64,000 bases of DNA, taken from NCBI GenBank assembly GCA_016859345.1, contig CM029123.1, forward strand, positions 1,070,001-1,134,000, read 5' to 3'. The translations under genes and the position numbers were made by a program. Positions 12,327-24,639 of the stretch are shown here, in pieces. Within the stretch, counting starts at the first letter, position 1. Each line of letters opens with the position of its first letter. The stretch is from Istiophorus platypterus. Taxonomy: Eukaryota; Chordata; Actinopteri; Istiophoriformes; Istiophoridae. The notes beneath the pieces were generated by a model. The model did not search any database. It saw nothing but the letters and a program-made list of their open reading frames with translations, and was not told the origin of the DNA.

Positions 12327-14375
12327 TAAATATCAATCAACTTATTAGTTTGTCAAAAAATAAATAATAATAAATAATAATAATATTTAACAATAGCCAG
12401 TAACAAATCTGAATGTCTCACTCGTGGAAAGAATGAGAGCTCCATAAAAATAAAATTTGCCAATAATAAAGTGGGTAACTGAACCCTTGCCACTGGAGTT
12501 ATAGGAAATATTCTGGAACATCCACCCACCACTGATCTTCACAATGCTTTGGAATGGGGAAAGAAACACTAACTTTAATTTGCATTTGTAATTGTAAAAC
12601 TCTGGGTTCCATCTTTAATCATCCTAACATCAATAAACAGAGATCAGATGGATGTGCTTTTAAAGTCATTTCCTCTCATCTCCTCTCTTATCATACAGGC
12701 ACAGATAATTCAAAAACAATAAGAGCATGAAACCATCAAACTGGTCCAGACATGTGCAAGACTAATATGATTAAGATGTAAATGAAAGGAAGGAGTGGGG
12801 ATGATGCCAAAGGCTGAGCTGGAATTCTTTTGTAAGCAGTCAAAGTGGCCAGAGCTGGCCGGAAAAGTGAGTTTTACTAGAGAAGAAACGTTCCACGCTA
12901 TGCTGTTATACTCTCTAAGCCTCCATAACATTGTCCAGGACTTATCCTTTAATATTTTGATTCTCTCTAGTAGCTTCAGAAAAAAGCCCATTACTCTTTG
13001 CTGTCATTGGTCATGATATTGCAAATTGTGCCTACATAAAAAATGTGAATTCCCTTGGAAGAATTGGTTGTAATGCTGTCTGACTTATAGTGATGAGCAT
13101 CTATGCTGTGTTCTACTTCTGAGTTGTCTTCAGCAGTGACACTAATAAAAAACCTGTGCTATGAATGGCAGAAACTCCCACTGGACTGAATCATAGTAGG
13201 CTTATACCTAGCACCTCCGACCTGTTAGCTGACTGAGGACAGAGAAGGAGCATGTCATGTTGCCACAGGCAATTCCCCAGACCACTTAGCCAGGCAGCAG
13301 CAGCCCCACAGGCTAAAGCCTTGTCATCATGCTGGGAAAAAGACAGACACAATGGCAGTGAGAGACAGGCAGGAGATCAGTGGCAGCCAAGGTCTCAAAA
13401 AATGTTGGGAAATAAGCACAAGCGTTTACTGTAACTTGAAAGAGATAATATTTCAAGACGTTAAAATATGCATAATATTAGATTTAAGAGTGGTTATAGT
13501 TATTGCTTAATTTTGGCAAGTAAAATTTGAAGTCCCTATGTGTAGAATGTGTGTGGTTATGTAACACAATCACGAGACAGAATGACAGAATGTTGATTTG
13601 AAACAGGTTCACAAAACCTCGAACTATGTTCAGTGACACTGTGTTTTATTATTCTACTTTTAAATTCAATATAATTTAAACATTATGGTTAATTAATCAT
13701 GGTAGCTAAACTATGGTTAAAGTACCAAACCTTGGTTCGTATTGTAACTGAAAGGTTGTGTTTTTTTTTTTTTTTTTAACAAGTCATTAGTCTGTAGTCA
13801 TAGTATAACTAAGTTATACAACTCGTGTATGACTTCTATCAGGGTTCTAACAATCACAGGTACCTGTTAGTACCGATATTTTTGGGATGAGAGAAGTCTC
13901 TGAAGATTCTCAATCATCTGTGTCATAGGGTAGCTATAGGAATAGGAAAATACAATTTAAACAAACCAAATCATTTAGTTAAGGTCATAGTTTAGATTTT
14001 GCAGGAGCAATATTTGTAATAAATTACTATAAATCCTAATTTCAGAGGAAAACTTAATGTCATATGTTGTAACTTTGCTGTTTGACTTAAAACAAACACA
14101 TTGGTCTCTCCCCCCACCACTGACCTCGATACCCATTGATAAACTAGGAAGCTCAAGGATAAAAATGAGCTAGGTTTACTTAGGAACATGTACCATTTGA
14201 GTTGTTATGAAGGGCGCGTGTTCTGAAAGAAATTGGAAATCGATCAGTTTACCAGAAGATGTCACATTTAGTCAGTGAGACTAAAATGCAGTTGCAAGAG
14301 AAGAGCTGAGGGAGTGTTGAAGGGTTACTATTTCCAGGATGGCCCAGGCTGTGACCCATGACAACTTCAACATAC

Positions 14376-14678
14376 CATCTTCCTTGGTTCTGATGCAGCC
14401 TGCAGGGCTCTCTGGGCCGGGCCCAACAGCGTTGTGAGCCCTAACCCACACCATATACTCGGTCCACTTCTGCAGGTCTTTCAGCACATAGCCAGTGACA
14501 TCAGCACCAATCCCTGACACCTGGTGGTGCTCCGTGTCCTCCCCTGTGAGTGATTGGTAGGCTAGGGAATACTGCGCTATACACCGGCAGCTCTGTGTGG
14601 GTGGTGCCAGCCAGCTCACCTTGATGGTGGTGGAGCAGAGGCTGAGCAAGTCTATCTCCTGGGGAGGGGCTGAAGGGG
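14376..14678 (-). CDS. ptprf: ptprf exon: FN3 domain 4
   Basis: This 303-nt exon encodes one full FN3 domain of about 101 residues, from TPSAPPQEIDLL to CIRTKED. The core is seen in TTIKVSWLAPP, QYSLAYQSLTGED and LQKWTEYMVWVRAHNAVGPG. The acceptor AG is at 14679-14680 after a C-rich tract, and the donor GTATGT starts at 14375; both are phase 1. KWTEY and VRAH match the LAR family closely. The loop between the first two strands is unusual: it reads QSCRCIAQY where the family has a charged N-G-containing loop. This adds two cysteines to a domain type that normally has none. A third extra cysteine occurs in PAGCIRT. Despite that, the frame and splice borders are intact. Confidence 0.93.
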
Positions 14679-17600
14679 CTGATGGGAGGGGATGAGGAGG
14701 GTTAATGGTCAAGCAGGGTGGATAATGGAAAACAAAACTACTGAACCTCTGAACTGCTGAACAAAAATGTTACAGAAATAGGCTAAATAATCAAGTTAGG
14801 TTTGACAAGGTCAACTGAAAGTCTGTATCCTAATAAATTGTTTGTCACCATATTCTGGAAAAAAACAAAAAAACTAAAGAAAACATAATCTCTCCCCATA
14901 TTATGTTCAGTGGGAATGATTTTATTTCTAATCTAGGCTGTATGACATCCTTCCATCCATCCAGATTTGGGTAACAAAAACAAGGTTCATGAAAGTTTGT
15001 GGTCTTGGTTGAATATTGAACAAGGAAACGCACCAAGTCAATATTGATTTTTCAGTATTTGACCAAGATCATGATCATGATAGTTTTATCTTTTGTACCA
15101 GTTATGAGGAATATGCTAAAAAAAGTTTAATGCAGCAAGAAACAAGCAGTCATATAATCATAAAGGTTGTGAACTAACTCAGTTTCTCCACATTTTCTAA
15201 ACCACTCTATTTGGAGGTAAATTGAAAGTGAATACACCTGACATACTGGTCCTCCCTCACTACACAGAATACCGTTTTCTCCATATTTTTTCTGTATTTT
15301 GGGCTGCATTATGTTTTCTACAAACAATACCAATAATCAAAATAGTTAAATATATATTTTATTTTTAAATGGATAATTATTTCTAGGGGATTTACTATAT
15401 AGGCTAACACTATATTTCATAGAACAATGTATATGATAGCTCATATAGTCGTTCTCTTTGGCAAATGATCCTCACAGTCCAGGGTGCAGACAAAAGCTGG
15501 CTATTGCTTCACAATGTAGGTACATTCCAATGAAACATAGTTTCACATTGTTTCACAAAAAAGATCTCATATGTCAGTATGACATGTTTTGTGAAACAAT
15601 GTGAGGTTTCATCAAATAAAAATAATAAGAGGGACATTACTGTATAGATTAACGCAGGTGTGCACAATGATACACGATTGCAGAAGGCAACAAAATACAA
15701 CTCCATAGCCAACAGCTGAGTTAACTGTGGAGCATCACAACTGAACCACTCTCTGCAGTCTGATTCATAATTAAATATTAAACAATAAAACAAAAAGGTG
15801 TTTATGCTTTAGAAATGCACAGAGGGAAACTAAAAAGAATAATCTGATTGTGTACGATCTCACTTTATGAAGTGTAATCGGTTGCCTTGGACAAGCCTCT
15901 GACAAGGCCCAGGTAATATATATACTGTAGATGAACAGAGCAGAACAGAGAAGAGATGGGCAGAGAGGTAGAAAACAGGGATAGATGACAGTATTGGTGT
16001 TAGCATATTTCCTGACATGATGGGTTTGGCTGCCAGAAGAGTGATGAGAGAGTGAAAATCAAAATGACTGGTTTGAATTCTTTTGTTTGCAGAGTGACTG
16101 CTTGCTCAGTGATTCTACTCCTGATAGGTCAAACAAGTACCTGAGAGAGGGCTTGAATTCCCTCCGGGAGCTGTCATAAATATACTTCAGTAGTATTAGT
16201 ACCAGTAGGGAACACTGATTGAACAGCAGAATTCAAAGTAGTACATTCTCTATGCCATGTTTTGCATGACAGACTATCATTTTGAAAGAACATTGGAGCC
16301 ATCTTAAAAGCTGTTTCTGAAGCTGTTTCTGAAGTAGTGTTTGCTTTGTCTTACATCATGATATACTGTATTGATACAGAGCCTTTATTAGACTATTTTT
16401 TTCAAAATGTGCAGGATGCAACACTTGCTGATTTATTACACAGATGCAGCAGAAGGCACAACATATATATAAATATCAAGAATGTGCCTATAAGTCTATG
16501 AAGTATGACTTGGGGGACACAATGGATTTTATATTGACAGAGCACTGTTTACAATGATTTGTTGTCTTAGTCCTTTAACTCTGTAATTAAGCTGCATGTT
16601 CAGCAGGCAAAGTCTAGTTAAAATTAATGCTATATTAATGATTACATTTTGTGAGCCTGAAACTTGAGATTTGTAATTTTACAGTTCTTTGAGCTACACA
16701 GCCACTGCTGATAGTACTGGTGTGTAATAAAAGTTTGAGGACACACAAAACACTGGTTAAGAATAAGAGTTTCTGCTCCCTAACTCAGATGGGAGTCATC
16801 TCTGGATAAAAGCAAATCTTTACTTATATTTGTAAAAAGGATGACAAGGACAATGACGTCAGGAGTCCAAAAATTCCCAAGCTCTCTTTGAAATACACCT
16901 ATGTATGAGTAATAAATGCTGAACATATACTCTAAATGCCAAGTTGAGAAAAGTATAAAATAACAAAGCACATTATGTAATGTGTGTGTACTTGAATCCC
17001 CTATATGCAACATTAAAATCATGAGAGCAAAGTTAATGAACGATTAATGGACTTCCATTCCACTACAGTCACTGCTCTGGTTCCTACATCACAAGCATTT
17101 TAAAGTGTAATACATATTTTCTGCTTTTAGAATATTGAAAATTTAAAATATGTTTCCATACGACTCTTTTATGCATATTGTGAGTGGGTATATTGAAAAG
17201 TAAAAAAAAAATTGATTAAATTGAAGATTGATTGTTTGATTGAATAAATCCTGTATAGATAGTGTCAGGTATATGTCTTTCTACTCTTGCAATTCTCTGG
17301 CATCTGTCCTCAAGCCGGGTCATATTAGGTAAGATCCATGATTGACAAACAGTCAAAATAACAAATGACAAACTGTGAATATGACACTGGCATTCTAAAA
17401 AAATATTTATTTTTGAGCTTGCAAATCAATCAGCTTCACTTTGTGAGTAGCAATATGTATTCTGTACAGTTCGATTAGGAAAAAAACCCTCAAGTTTAAC
17501 CCTTAGTTGCATAGAAGGGTGTTATATTTGGATCTTACTTTGTGATTTAGCGGATCCTTATTAAACAACATATCATCATCATGTAGCACTGATGATGCAG

Positions 17601-17805
17601 GATGACAACATCTGACACTGTCAATGTAAGGTTTACCTGTCAGTCTACATCACTTCATGTTTACTACAAATTTGTTTATAATAAGTTACTTTTAACACGA
17701 AACAGACCGGAACTAAAATGCAACAATGGATCACTTTTCTTTCACCTCGAACAAATAACCTGAACAACATATGTGAAAGTGACATTAGAGGGCAATAGTA
17801 CTTAC
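14679..17805 (-). other. ptprf: ptprf intron between FN3-3 and FN3-4 exons
   Basis: About 3.1 kb of AT-rich intron. It contains one conspicuous inverted repeat at 15543-15604. No gene or recognisable transposon seen. Confidence 0.75.
15543..15604. repeat. Inverted repeat, 18-bp perfect arms
   Basis: Arm TCACATTGTTTCACAAAA at 15543-15560 pairs perfectly with 15587-15604. The 26-base loop contains a smaller inverted pair (TGTCA/TGACA), and beyond the arms both sides show ATGAAAC again after a small gap. This could be the core of a small MITE or a hairpin-forming locus. Confidence 0.75.
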
Positions 17806-17950
17806 TGGATTGGGCAGTCCTGGCCTCAATAGGCTGAGTGAAGAGTCCTAGACCCATCTCAGATCGTGCTGCCAGGGAAAACAAGTAAAGTGTATCTGGC
17901 TTTAGACCATGAACTGCATAGGAGCCTGCTGGATCGAAAGTGACATGATG
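17806..17950 (-). CDS. ptprf: ptprf exon: second half of FN3 domain 3
   Basis: This 145-nt exon encodes HHVTFDPAGSYAVHGLKPDT, LYLFSLAARSEMGLGLFTQP and IEARTAQS. It contains the L-KPDTLY-F-LAARS pattern that ends an FN3 fold. The acceptor AG is at 17951-17952 (CCCACAG) with phase 0, matching the exon at 18274-18410. The donor GTAAGT starts at 17805 with phase 1. ARSEMGLG and EARTAQS follow PTPRF wording (ARSDMGVG, EARTAQS) more closely than PTPRD or PTPRS. This half-domain and the preceding exon are separated by the shortest intron in the window. Confidence 0.93.
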
Positions 17951-18273
17951 CTGTGGGCAGATGAAAAACAGGAGACCATGAAGGCAATGGTACATAGAAA
18001 GGTACAAACACACACAAATGACACTTATTACAGAATATATTAACTACTGGATACACTGTTATAATCCGGGCCGTCATTTTACAGTTCAAGAATTCAATTC
18101 AAAAGTAACACAATCAACTAACTAAAATACTAGTCATTATCCATCACATTCGGCCTTTAGACACATCATATAAAAAAACATTCACAAAAGAAAGATATAT
18201 GACTGTAGTTAACATTTCAGAACTAGAATCCATCTCATTAAACTATTCCAGTAGAAGGAAAGGTGATGTTTAC
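17951..18273 (-). other. ptprf: ptprf intron inside FN3-3 (323 nt)
   Basis: The shortest intron in the window, with donor GTAAAC and acceptor CCCACAG. It is the only visible phase-0 intron between two exons here. Nothing else is seen in it. Confidence 0.85.
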
Positions 18274-18410
18274 CTTGTCTATTGGATTGTTGGCTGCCCA
18301 GTAGAGCAGTTCAAAGCTAATGATTGGGTCCTGGACAGGCCAAAGCCATGACAGCATGATACGTGAATCCAGCTCAGCTTCAGCCTCAAAACCAGATGGC
18401 TGAGCTGGAA
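18274..18410 (-). CDS. ptprf: ptprf exon: first half of FN3 domain 3
   Basis: This 137-nt exon encodes VPAQPSGFEAEAELDSR, then IMLSWLWPVQDPIISFELLYW and AANNPIDK. The FN3 tryptophan sits in LSWLWP. The opening VPAQP is the PTPRF form; PTPRD and PTPRS read VPGQP. The acceptor AG is at 18411-18412. The donor GTAAAC starts at 18273 and leaves phase 0, unlike the other borders. The minus-strand frame stays open past the donor for a few codons (VNITF...), which are intronic. The next exon begins 323 nt away at 17950 and completes the domain. The shared family form at this join is KVTFDP-like. Confidence 0.92.
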
Positions 18411-19265
18411 CTGGAGGCAGAAACAAAGAGATGAAGAGAATTTAACAGTGGAGGGTTTACTTAGAGTTGGAAAGACAAAGGAAGGGAGTCAGGATGGGAA
18501 GTGGGACTCTGTTCATAGAATAGTTGGTTATTAGGTAGAATGTTGCAGTCAATGCTCATCAATATTCAGAACCTAAGATGAGGAAGTATAAACGATTTCA
18601 TCACCTTAAAATCATTTCAGGTGATGCCACTAAACTAAGAATAAAATTTGATAATAGAAGTCTCTTGCCCATGACAGCCAGGAATTTACTGAGGTTTATT
18701 GCTACAGCCAGACTGTGATGTCATCCACTGTTATCTGGCTGTTTGAAACTCAGTCTTGGTTTACTAGTGGATACCATCTTTGTCAGTTACTGGAGCCAGA
18801 TAACAGTGGAAGGCATAGTATTGTCGAGCTTAGTTGAGACTTCTGTCAAGCAAGCACACTATGGTTGTTTTAAGTACAATTTTTGTATTAGAGATCTCTT
18901 CCAGAAATGTTTCAACACATTTAAAAAATACCCTGCTTTGTAATAACTTGTGTCTTGTGGTTTTTCAATGAGTCTTTGTCATTCTAGTTAGTTTACATAC
19001 ACAGAGTTAGTAACACTGGCACCAATCAACAGGTAGACAGGCAGAGCTTGTGAACTTAATGAAGCATTTAATCGTTAAAGTGCCAGAAATTTATTTTTCA
19101 GGAGTTGGTGGAGACCAAAACTGAGCTAAAGACAGAGTGACTATTGGACTTACCTTTATCAAATGGATACAAACAGCAATCCAAATTAATGATAAAAATA
19201 ATTTAAGCATCTGCAGGATGCTGACCGAAAATTTGCACTAGTCCGAACTGATTGTTGATATTTTG

Positions 19266-19415
19266 AGGGTGGCTGTGGCTCAGGATGTAGAGCGGGTTGT
19301 CCCCTAACCAGACAACCTGCTCTACAGCCTGAGTATGTGAATGTGATGTATGAATATGTCTGTGAATGGGTTATTGTTTGCGCTTTGAGTGGTTAAAAAG
19401 ATTAGAAAAGCACTA
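19266..19415 (+). mobile_element. tRNA-SINE fragment with fold-back head
   Basis: The head GGTGGCTGTGGCTCAGGATG matches the tRNA-like head of the SINE at 34866-35150, including a box-A-like TGGCTCAGG. The tail, GCTTTGAGTGGTTAAAAAG followed by AGAAAAGCAC, matches the opposite end of that repeat type. The middle, with box B, is missing. Instead, 19279-19301 is followed after 9 bases by an inverted copy at 19311-19333 (21 of 23 positions match). The arrangement looks like a fold-back of the head. Limits approximate. Confidence 0.65.
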
Positions 19416-19782
19416 GTACAGTAACATTTACATCTCAACTTACTGTTAACAAGTGATTTGTATGTGTGTGAAGTTAGATATATAACAATGGTCCCAGTCA
19501 GTTTCACACAAGTTATATATACAGATTTAACATTAATAAAAAGGTCAAGGGTGTCAGATCAGTTGCTGGTATTAGCAGATTACTCCTGAGTTTTGGTAAA
19601 TCCAGTCAGTGTCATGACTTGTGCTGATGTTCTGATAATACCATGTGTAGATCCAACCTACCCTTCTCAGTCTGATACTAGTTACTAGACTTTATATGCA
19701 TTCAGGCCAAAATTATTTATGAATTTGGAAGGTCTGCTGAGCTCTGTTCCACAAATGAAAAAAAAAATAAAAAATAAAAAAT

Positions 19783-19785
<3 letters not shown>

Positions 19786-19825
<40 letters not shown>

Positions 19826-19832
19826 ATATCTA

Positions 19833-19872
<40 letters not shown>
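19786..19872. repeat. (AT)n microsatellite with TATC interruptions
   Basis: An AT dinucleotide array broken by a few TATC units in the middle, preceded by an A-rich tract (19757-19785). Confidence 0.93.
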
Positions 19873-19875
<3 letters not shown>

Positions 19876-21584
19876 GTGGCTTTATTTTCCATTGCAGCTC
19901 TGGTGTGATGTCATATTTCTTCCAGCCAAGCTCACTAAGCAGAGAATGTTAAAAAGCAGGCCCTCTGTGAATAGAATACTATTATCTTTCCTCTGTGTAC
20001 AGTCAGCTACAATGTTCTTGAGGAGAAAGTTTGTGCTCCTGAATATCCTTCTACAATAAATCACCTGCAGTATTCATCTTAGCTGGTGATATATGACAGA
20101 CTAATGTTTCACATTTCAGCAAAAAGTGACACGGGTGTAATAAAGTGTTACTAAAGGTATCCCTGATAGTTCGGCTGCTGCCAATAAGTTTGCAGACACA
20201 CATATTTAGCATAAGTATATATGTAGATTGATACACAGTCAGGCCTAAATCTGAATTACACAATTCTCTAATTGCATGATAATTAATTATTTCATGGAGG
20301 TGTAATTTGAAGGTGCTACGTGTAGATGACTCTTAGCTGTAGACTGCTGGTTATGTCACTCTGCTGGTTTTGTTAGTGTTAATGATCCTGACCCCAGCAC
20401 CAGAGGTGCAATATAACAAAGTAGAGATACTCAATAATATTTGTTGCAGTTAGATTGTATACGAAACAATATGCATCCTTTTATAATAACAATAATTATA
20501 TATCCTCTAGTGGATTTTGATTTGAGTTTTTAATGACCTATAACTGCCAAGAGGAAGCAGAATGTAATAATTTATCAGTTAGTTTTTTGTCGGTTTTCTG
20601 ATATTCTTTTTTGCCATCTTACTATTACAAGTGATTTATTTTAATCTTTTGAAGCTGTGAATAGCCCTTTAGTTTTCTTAAGCATTGTTTGTGAGATAAT
20701 TGTGTCTATCAACATCAATAGCACAGTCAAATGCATCTTTTTACTGTACATACTTACTGTTTTGAGTACTCTGTTTTTGTAATTTCTTTAGTGTAAATAC
20801 ACTACATACTAAAACTTAAGTGTCAAGTATGGAGTTGGGACAGCGGCAAGGTCATGAAGAATGTGAAAAAACAAGAAGAGCTGAATATTTTTCTCAGTAC
20901 TTGACGAAGACAAAAAGAGTAGATTGATTTTGGGGGTTTTCAAATTTATTTACAGATCAGTTATAAGATCACTTCCTGAACAGCCCCTGAACAACAGATG
21001 GATTTTTGTTAATTAGCCTATGAATTGAAAAATGCAAATGCCATATATAATCATATAATATCACAAAAAAAATGGTTTAGGTCAAGTTGTTTGTCAAGTT
21101 GTTTGGGCCTCACCAGAGTTTTGCTTTTTCACTGGCCCAAACGAACCATACTGAGTGGGTAAACACAACAGACTTTATTTTAACAAAACAAGCAGGACTC
21201 ATAATTAACGCTTATGTTGACCTGTTTTCTGCTGGATATGTAATGGCTAACATTTTAGGCCATAACAGCTGTTTAAGATAATTATATGTTGAGTTAACAG
21301 CTCATTCCACTGCATCCAAGTAGCCAAAAGGAACAAGAACTCAGCTTCAAGTAACATTCTGAATACAGGCCTTCAACATGTATAGTGATATTTTACATTG
21401 TGGAATTGCTACTTAGACTAAAGCAAATGATCTGAATCATTTTTCTACCATGGTCTAATTTTTCTACCAGGGGTAGTGTCAGTTCCTCTTGCCATAAAAC
21501 AATCCATTGCCTAAAATGCACTTTGACCTTACAAACTTCAGAATTTCCTTGTGCCATTGCTTTGCAATGACAGCATGTTCTCAC

Positions 21585-22166
21585 CTCCCTGCTGGGTCTT
21601 GATCTGCAAAGCATCCGAGGGAGGCCCGTCTCCCACAGAGGTGAATCCCAGCACTCTAAGGCTGTAGGTGATATCTGTGGTCAGACCTGAGATGGTGGTG
21701 AGCTGGCTGTCATTTGTGTTGTGTTTCTGCCAGATATTGAGTGGGGCATCTGGCACGGAGCTGTAGTAGATTCTGTAGCCCCTGATTTGGCCATTTGGCT
21801 CCTCTGGAGGTTCCCACTGGACCAGCATAGTGCTAGAACTCAGCATGCGTGCCTGGACATGAAGAGGAGGTGATGAGGGTGCTTGCTCACTTGTGCGGGT
21901 GTCCACAATACCACTGGGGGGCCCCCGGCCAACGTTGTTGACAGCCATGACTCGAAATTCGTATTCAGAAAAGGGGCTAAGGCCGCCGATGCTGTATCGG
22001 GTGGTGGCTACTCCGTCTACTTCCTGGAAGCCATTGTCAAACAGTTTGGTGCGGTACTGTATCACATAGTAGGACACTGGTTCTGGGTTGCCAGAGTCCC
22101 AGGTCAGGGTGACACTGGTTGCTGTGGTTTCTGTCACAGTGAGGGAAGTGGGTGGCTTTGGCAGTG
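21585..22166 (-). CDS. ptprf: ptprf exon: FN3 domains 1 and 2
   Basis: This 582-nt exon is the largest in the window and encodes 194 residues, from ALPKPPTSL to LQIKTQQG. FN3-1 covers roughly residues 1-95, with TLTWDSGNPEPVSYY and the closing YEFRVMAVNNVGRGPPS. FN3-2 starts at SEQAPSSPP and includes MLVQWEPPEEPNGQIRGY, YSLRVLGFTSVGDGPPS and one NDS glycosylation sequon. The conserved tryptophan and tyrosine of the FN3 core are present in both domains. The acceptor AG is at 22167-22168 and the donor GT at 21583-21584, phase 1 at each end. FN3-1 and FN3-2 sharing one exon is the usual LAR arrangement as far as I recall. VQWEPPEEPNG and KTQQG agree best with PTPRF. Plus-strand open frames here are shadows. 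Confidence 0.95.
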
Positions 22167-22520
22167 CTGTTAGAAAGGAGAAATAGAGGAGTCAGATAAA
22201 TGAGTCTCACTACAGTCTTGGTCTTTTTCCATCCTCTGACATAAATGTCTGACAGGATGAACAACCGCTGAAGCTTTGAGCACGTCAAGGTGCCTGTATG
22301 ACAGATAATTATCATTCAGGAGACTGTCAACACAGGGGCAGCAGGCTTAGCATAATATGTGCATATATGCCCCCCCCCCTTGAAATTGCATTTAAAGTCT
22401 AATATGCACACAAGAGTGCATACTAATGTAAATTTTTAGATTCAGCAAAACTATTTCTTCATATAAGCTCATCAGGTTTAATGAAGAAAAAAAAATAAAT
22501 TCATGTTCTCAAATTAAAGT

Positions 22521-22850
22521 AAAGGACCAGTGTGTAAGATTTACTGACACATAGCAGAAAGGTTGCAGAATGCAACCAACTGAATGTTCTTCTCCTCACA
22601 CGTCCCTTTCCAAGCCTGTATGAGAAGCAATGGTGGCTTTCGGGTAAATACGCAAATGGGTCTCTCTAGAGCCTGTGTTTGGTTTGTCCATTCCATGCTA
22701 CTGTAGAAATATGGCACTAAAGAATCATTCTAAGCTAACAAAACACAATTCTGAGTTTTAAGTGATTACACACTAATGAAATCATAATTATGAATATTAT
22801 ATTTCATTTCTGCCAATAGATCCCCCAAATCAAACACACTGGTCCCTTAA
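22521..22850. mobile_element. MITE with terminal inverted repeats (~330 bp)
   Basis: The ends AAAGGACCAGTGTGTAAGAT (from 22521) and, on the other strand, AAGGGACCAGTGTGTTTGAT (from 22848) form inverted repeats of about 23 bp with four mismatches. The interior has no coding capacity. It contains phrases I recall from a very common teleost repeat, such as GCAACCAACTGAATG, TCTCTCTAGAGCC and GCTACTGTAGAAA. It is a non-autonomous DNA transposon; the superfamily is not decided here. Confidence 0.75.
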
Positions 22851-24639
22851 CAGAACATTGCTGACACATGTCTAAAGGATGTCATATATAACAAATTTGT
22901 TTGAGAGTCAAACCAGCAAAATCTGATTCTATGTATATATATGTTTAATGTATGTTTAAAGTCTAAGACCACTTTCCCATTGTGGAAGAGTAAACAAAAA
23001 TGGTAACAGAGATCAAAGAAGATAAGCAGTAAGCATTAATTTGTGTATATGGATTATTAATTCCAGAGCAAGAATAAGGGAATTTGAGAGCACATCTCAG
23101 TGATTTGTGTATACAAATGAATCAAAGAAGAGCTTGAAATAGTAATCTGTGCACATGTGTTGATTTGAGAGAATGAGTGATTATGCACAAAAAGCGTTTT
23201 ATTTTTTCAATACATCTACTAAACTCTGTGATTTCATCCAAATTTCTGTAATAAAAAAGGTTTCGATTTGTATGTGCATTTCAAACAAAGACCGATTAGG
23301 CAGCCACTTTCTTCATTCTTTCAATTCACACACTATATACTACAGTATACTGTCTGCAGTGTCACTGGTGGAGAGAACTCTGTCAGTTCACTTTAATACA
23401 AACCTGCAGTCTATAACAAAAAGGGTAAAAGATATAAAAGGAGGCTTCCACTGTTAAAACTAATTTTAGAAAGACAGTTTTCATTGTTATGTTGTCACCT
23501 TGATGTTGGGTAAAACCAAACCAGTTTATTCATCATGAACGACTGTTTTACTTCATATGATATTGTAGAGATAGTCAGCTATACTGTATCATGAAATGTG
23601 CAATACATTCTCTATATCTTGAATGTGATGTGAATTTAAAAAAATATTGAAATACTGTGGTGGTCTGGGCTTTGTACTCCAGCAGGGCAAATGGATGTGC
23701 TGTAGTACTAAGCAGAGCAACAGGGTGTGTAGAAAGGCTCATAGACTGCCATTTTGGATGAACCACTGCAACCAGAGCTTTTAGCTCCGACCCTCTGATG
23801 CTCCAGTCTTGACATCTGCTTTATTATCTGGTGCTTCTTCTTCAGCACAGACACATGAACCCGAGGAAGTTGTTCCTAAATTAAGCTTCATATTCTCTGT
23901 TCTCATCTATTACTATAGAACTAGAATGTGATGAAGCTCATGCTGAAAACAGAACTATTTAAAATATTGATCATTAAACATTTACAAGGATTATAACATA
24001 ATTTTCAGGTGCACTGTTACCTTACAAAGAACTTTATATATATCTGCAGATGACTCATTGTTTATAATTTTTCCACAAAGAGATGACATATCCAGTAAAG
24101 TAATTGTAATGGGTGTCTATGACATATTTCACTGAAGAGGCACTCAACAATCCAGTCAATATGAAAATAACCAATGACAAAGTCCTTCTCCATTTTATTG
24201 TGGTATGTAGCCAACCTCGGTCAGGACATCATTATTGTTCAAAATTGAAAATCCCCTATACAGTTTCATTTTCAAGGTGAGCATGGGGGTTGAAATTTCT
24301 GTTTTTTGTTTTTTCTTTATTCAACAAAAACTGAAAACACAACCTTGTTAGCCAGTTAGATGGAACCCATGTACGTATTGTTTTCTTAGAACATACAAGT
24401 GAGCCTGCAGAATGACATGTCTACCTATTTATTGTTTTCACTTGTAAGAAGGGACTAATGTAAAGCAGTATGTGTAACAGATAGCTTCAGCCATGACCAG
24501 TCATGACAATGCAGAAACAATTTCATCTGATAGTGGGTTATGGTTGAAAGCTTAAAAAAAAGCTAGTGATAGCATGTTAATCTAGAGTTAATATCTACTG
24601 GAACTTTACCAATCTCTATCTCTATCTCTGGTCCAGGAG

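Larger units (their letters stand above)
18411..21584 (-). other. ptprf: ptprf intron between FN3-2 and FN3-3 exons
   Basis: About 3.2 kb. It holds a SINE-related fragment with an inverted repeat (19266-19415) and an AT array (19786-19872). The remainder is AT-rich sequence without visible features. Confidence 0.75.

Noticed and set aside
21883..22173. 96-codon plus-strand frame
   Set aside because: It lies antisense inside the FN3-1/FN3-2 exon and is a shadow of it.
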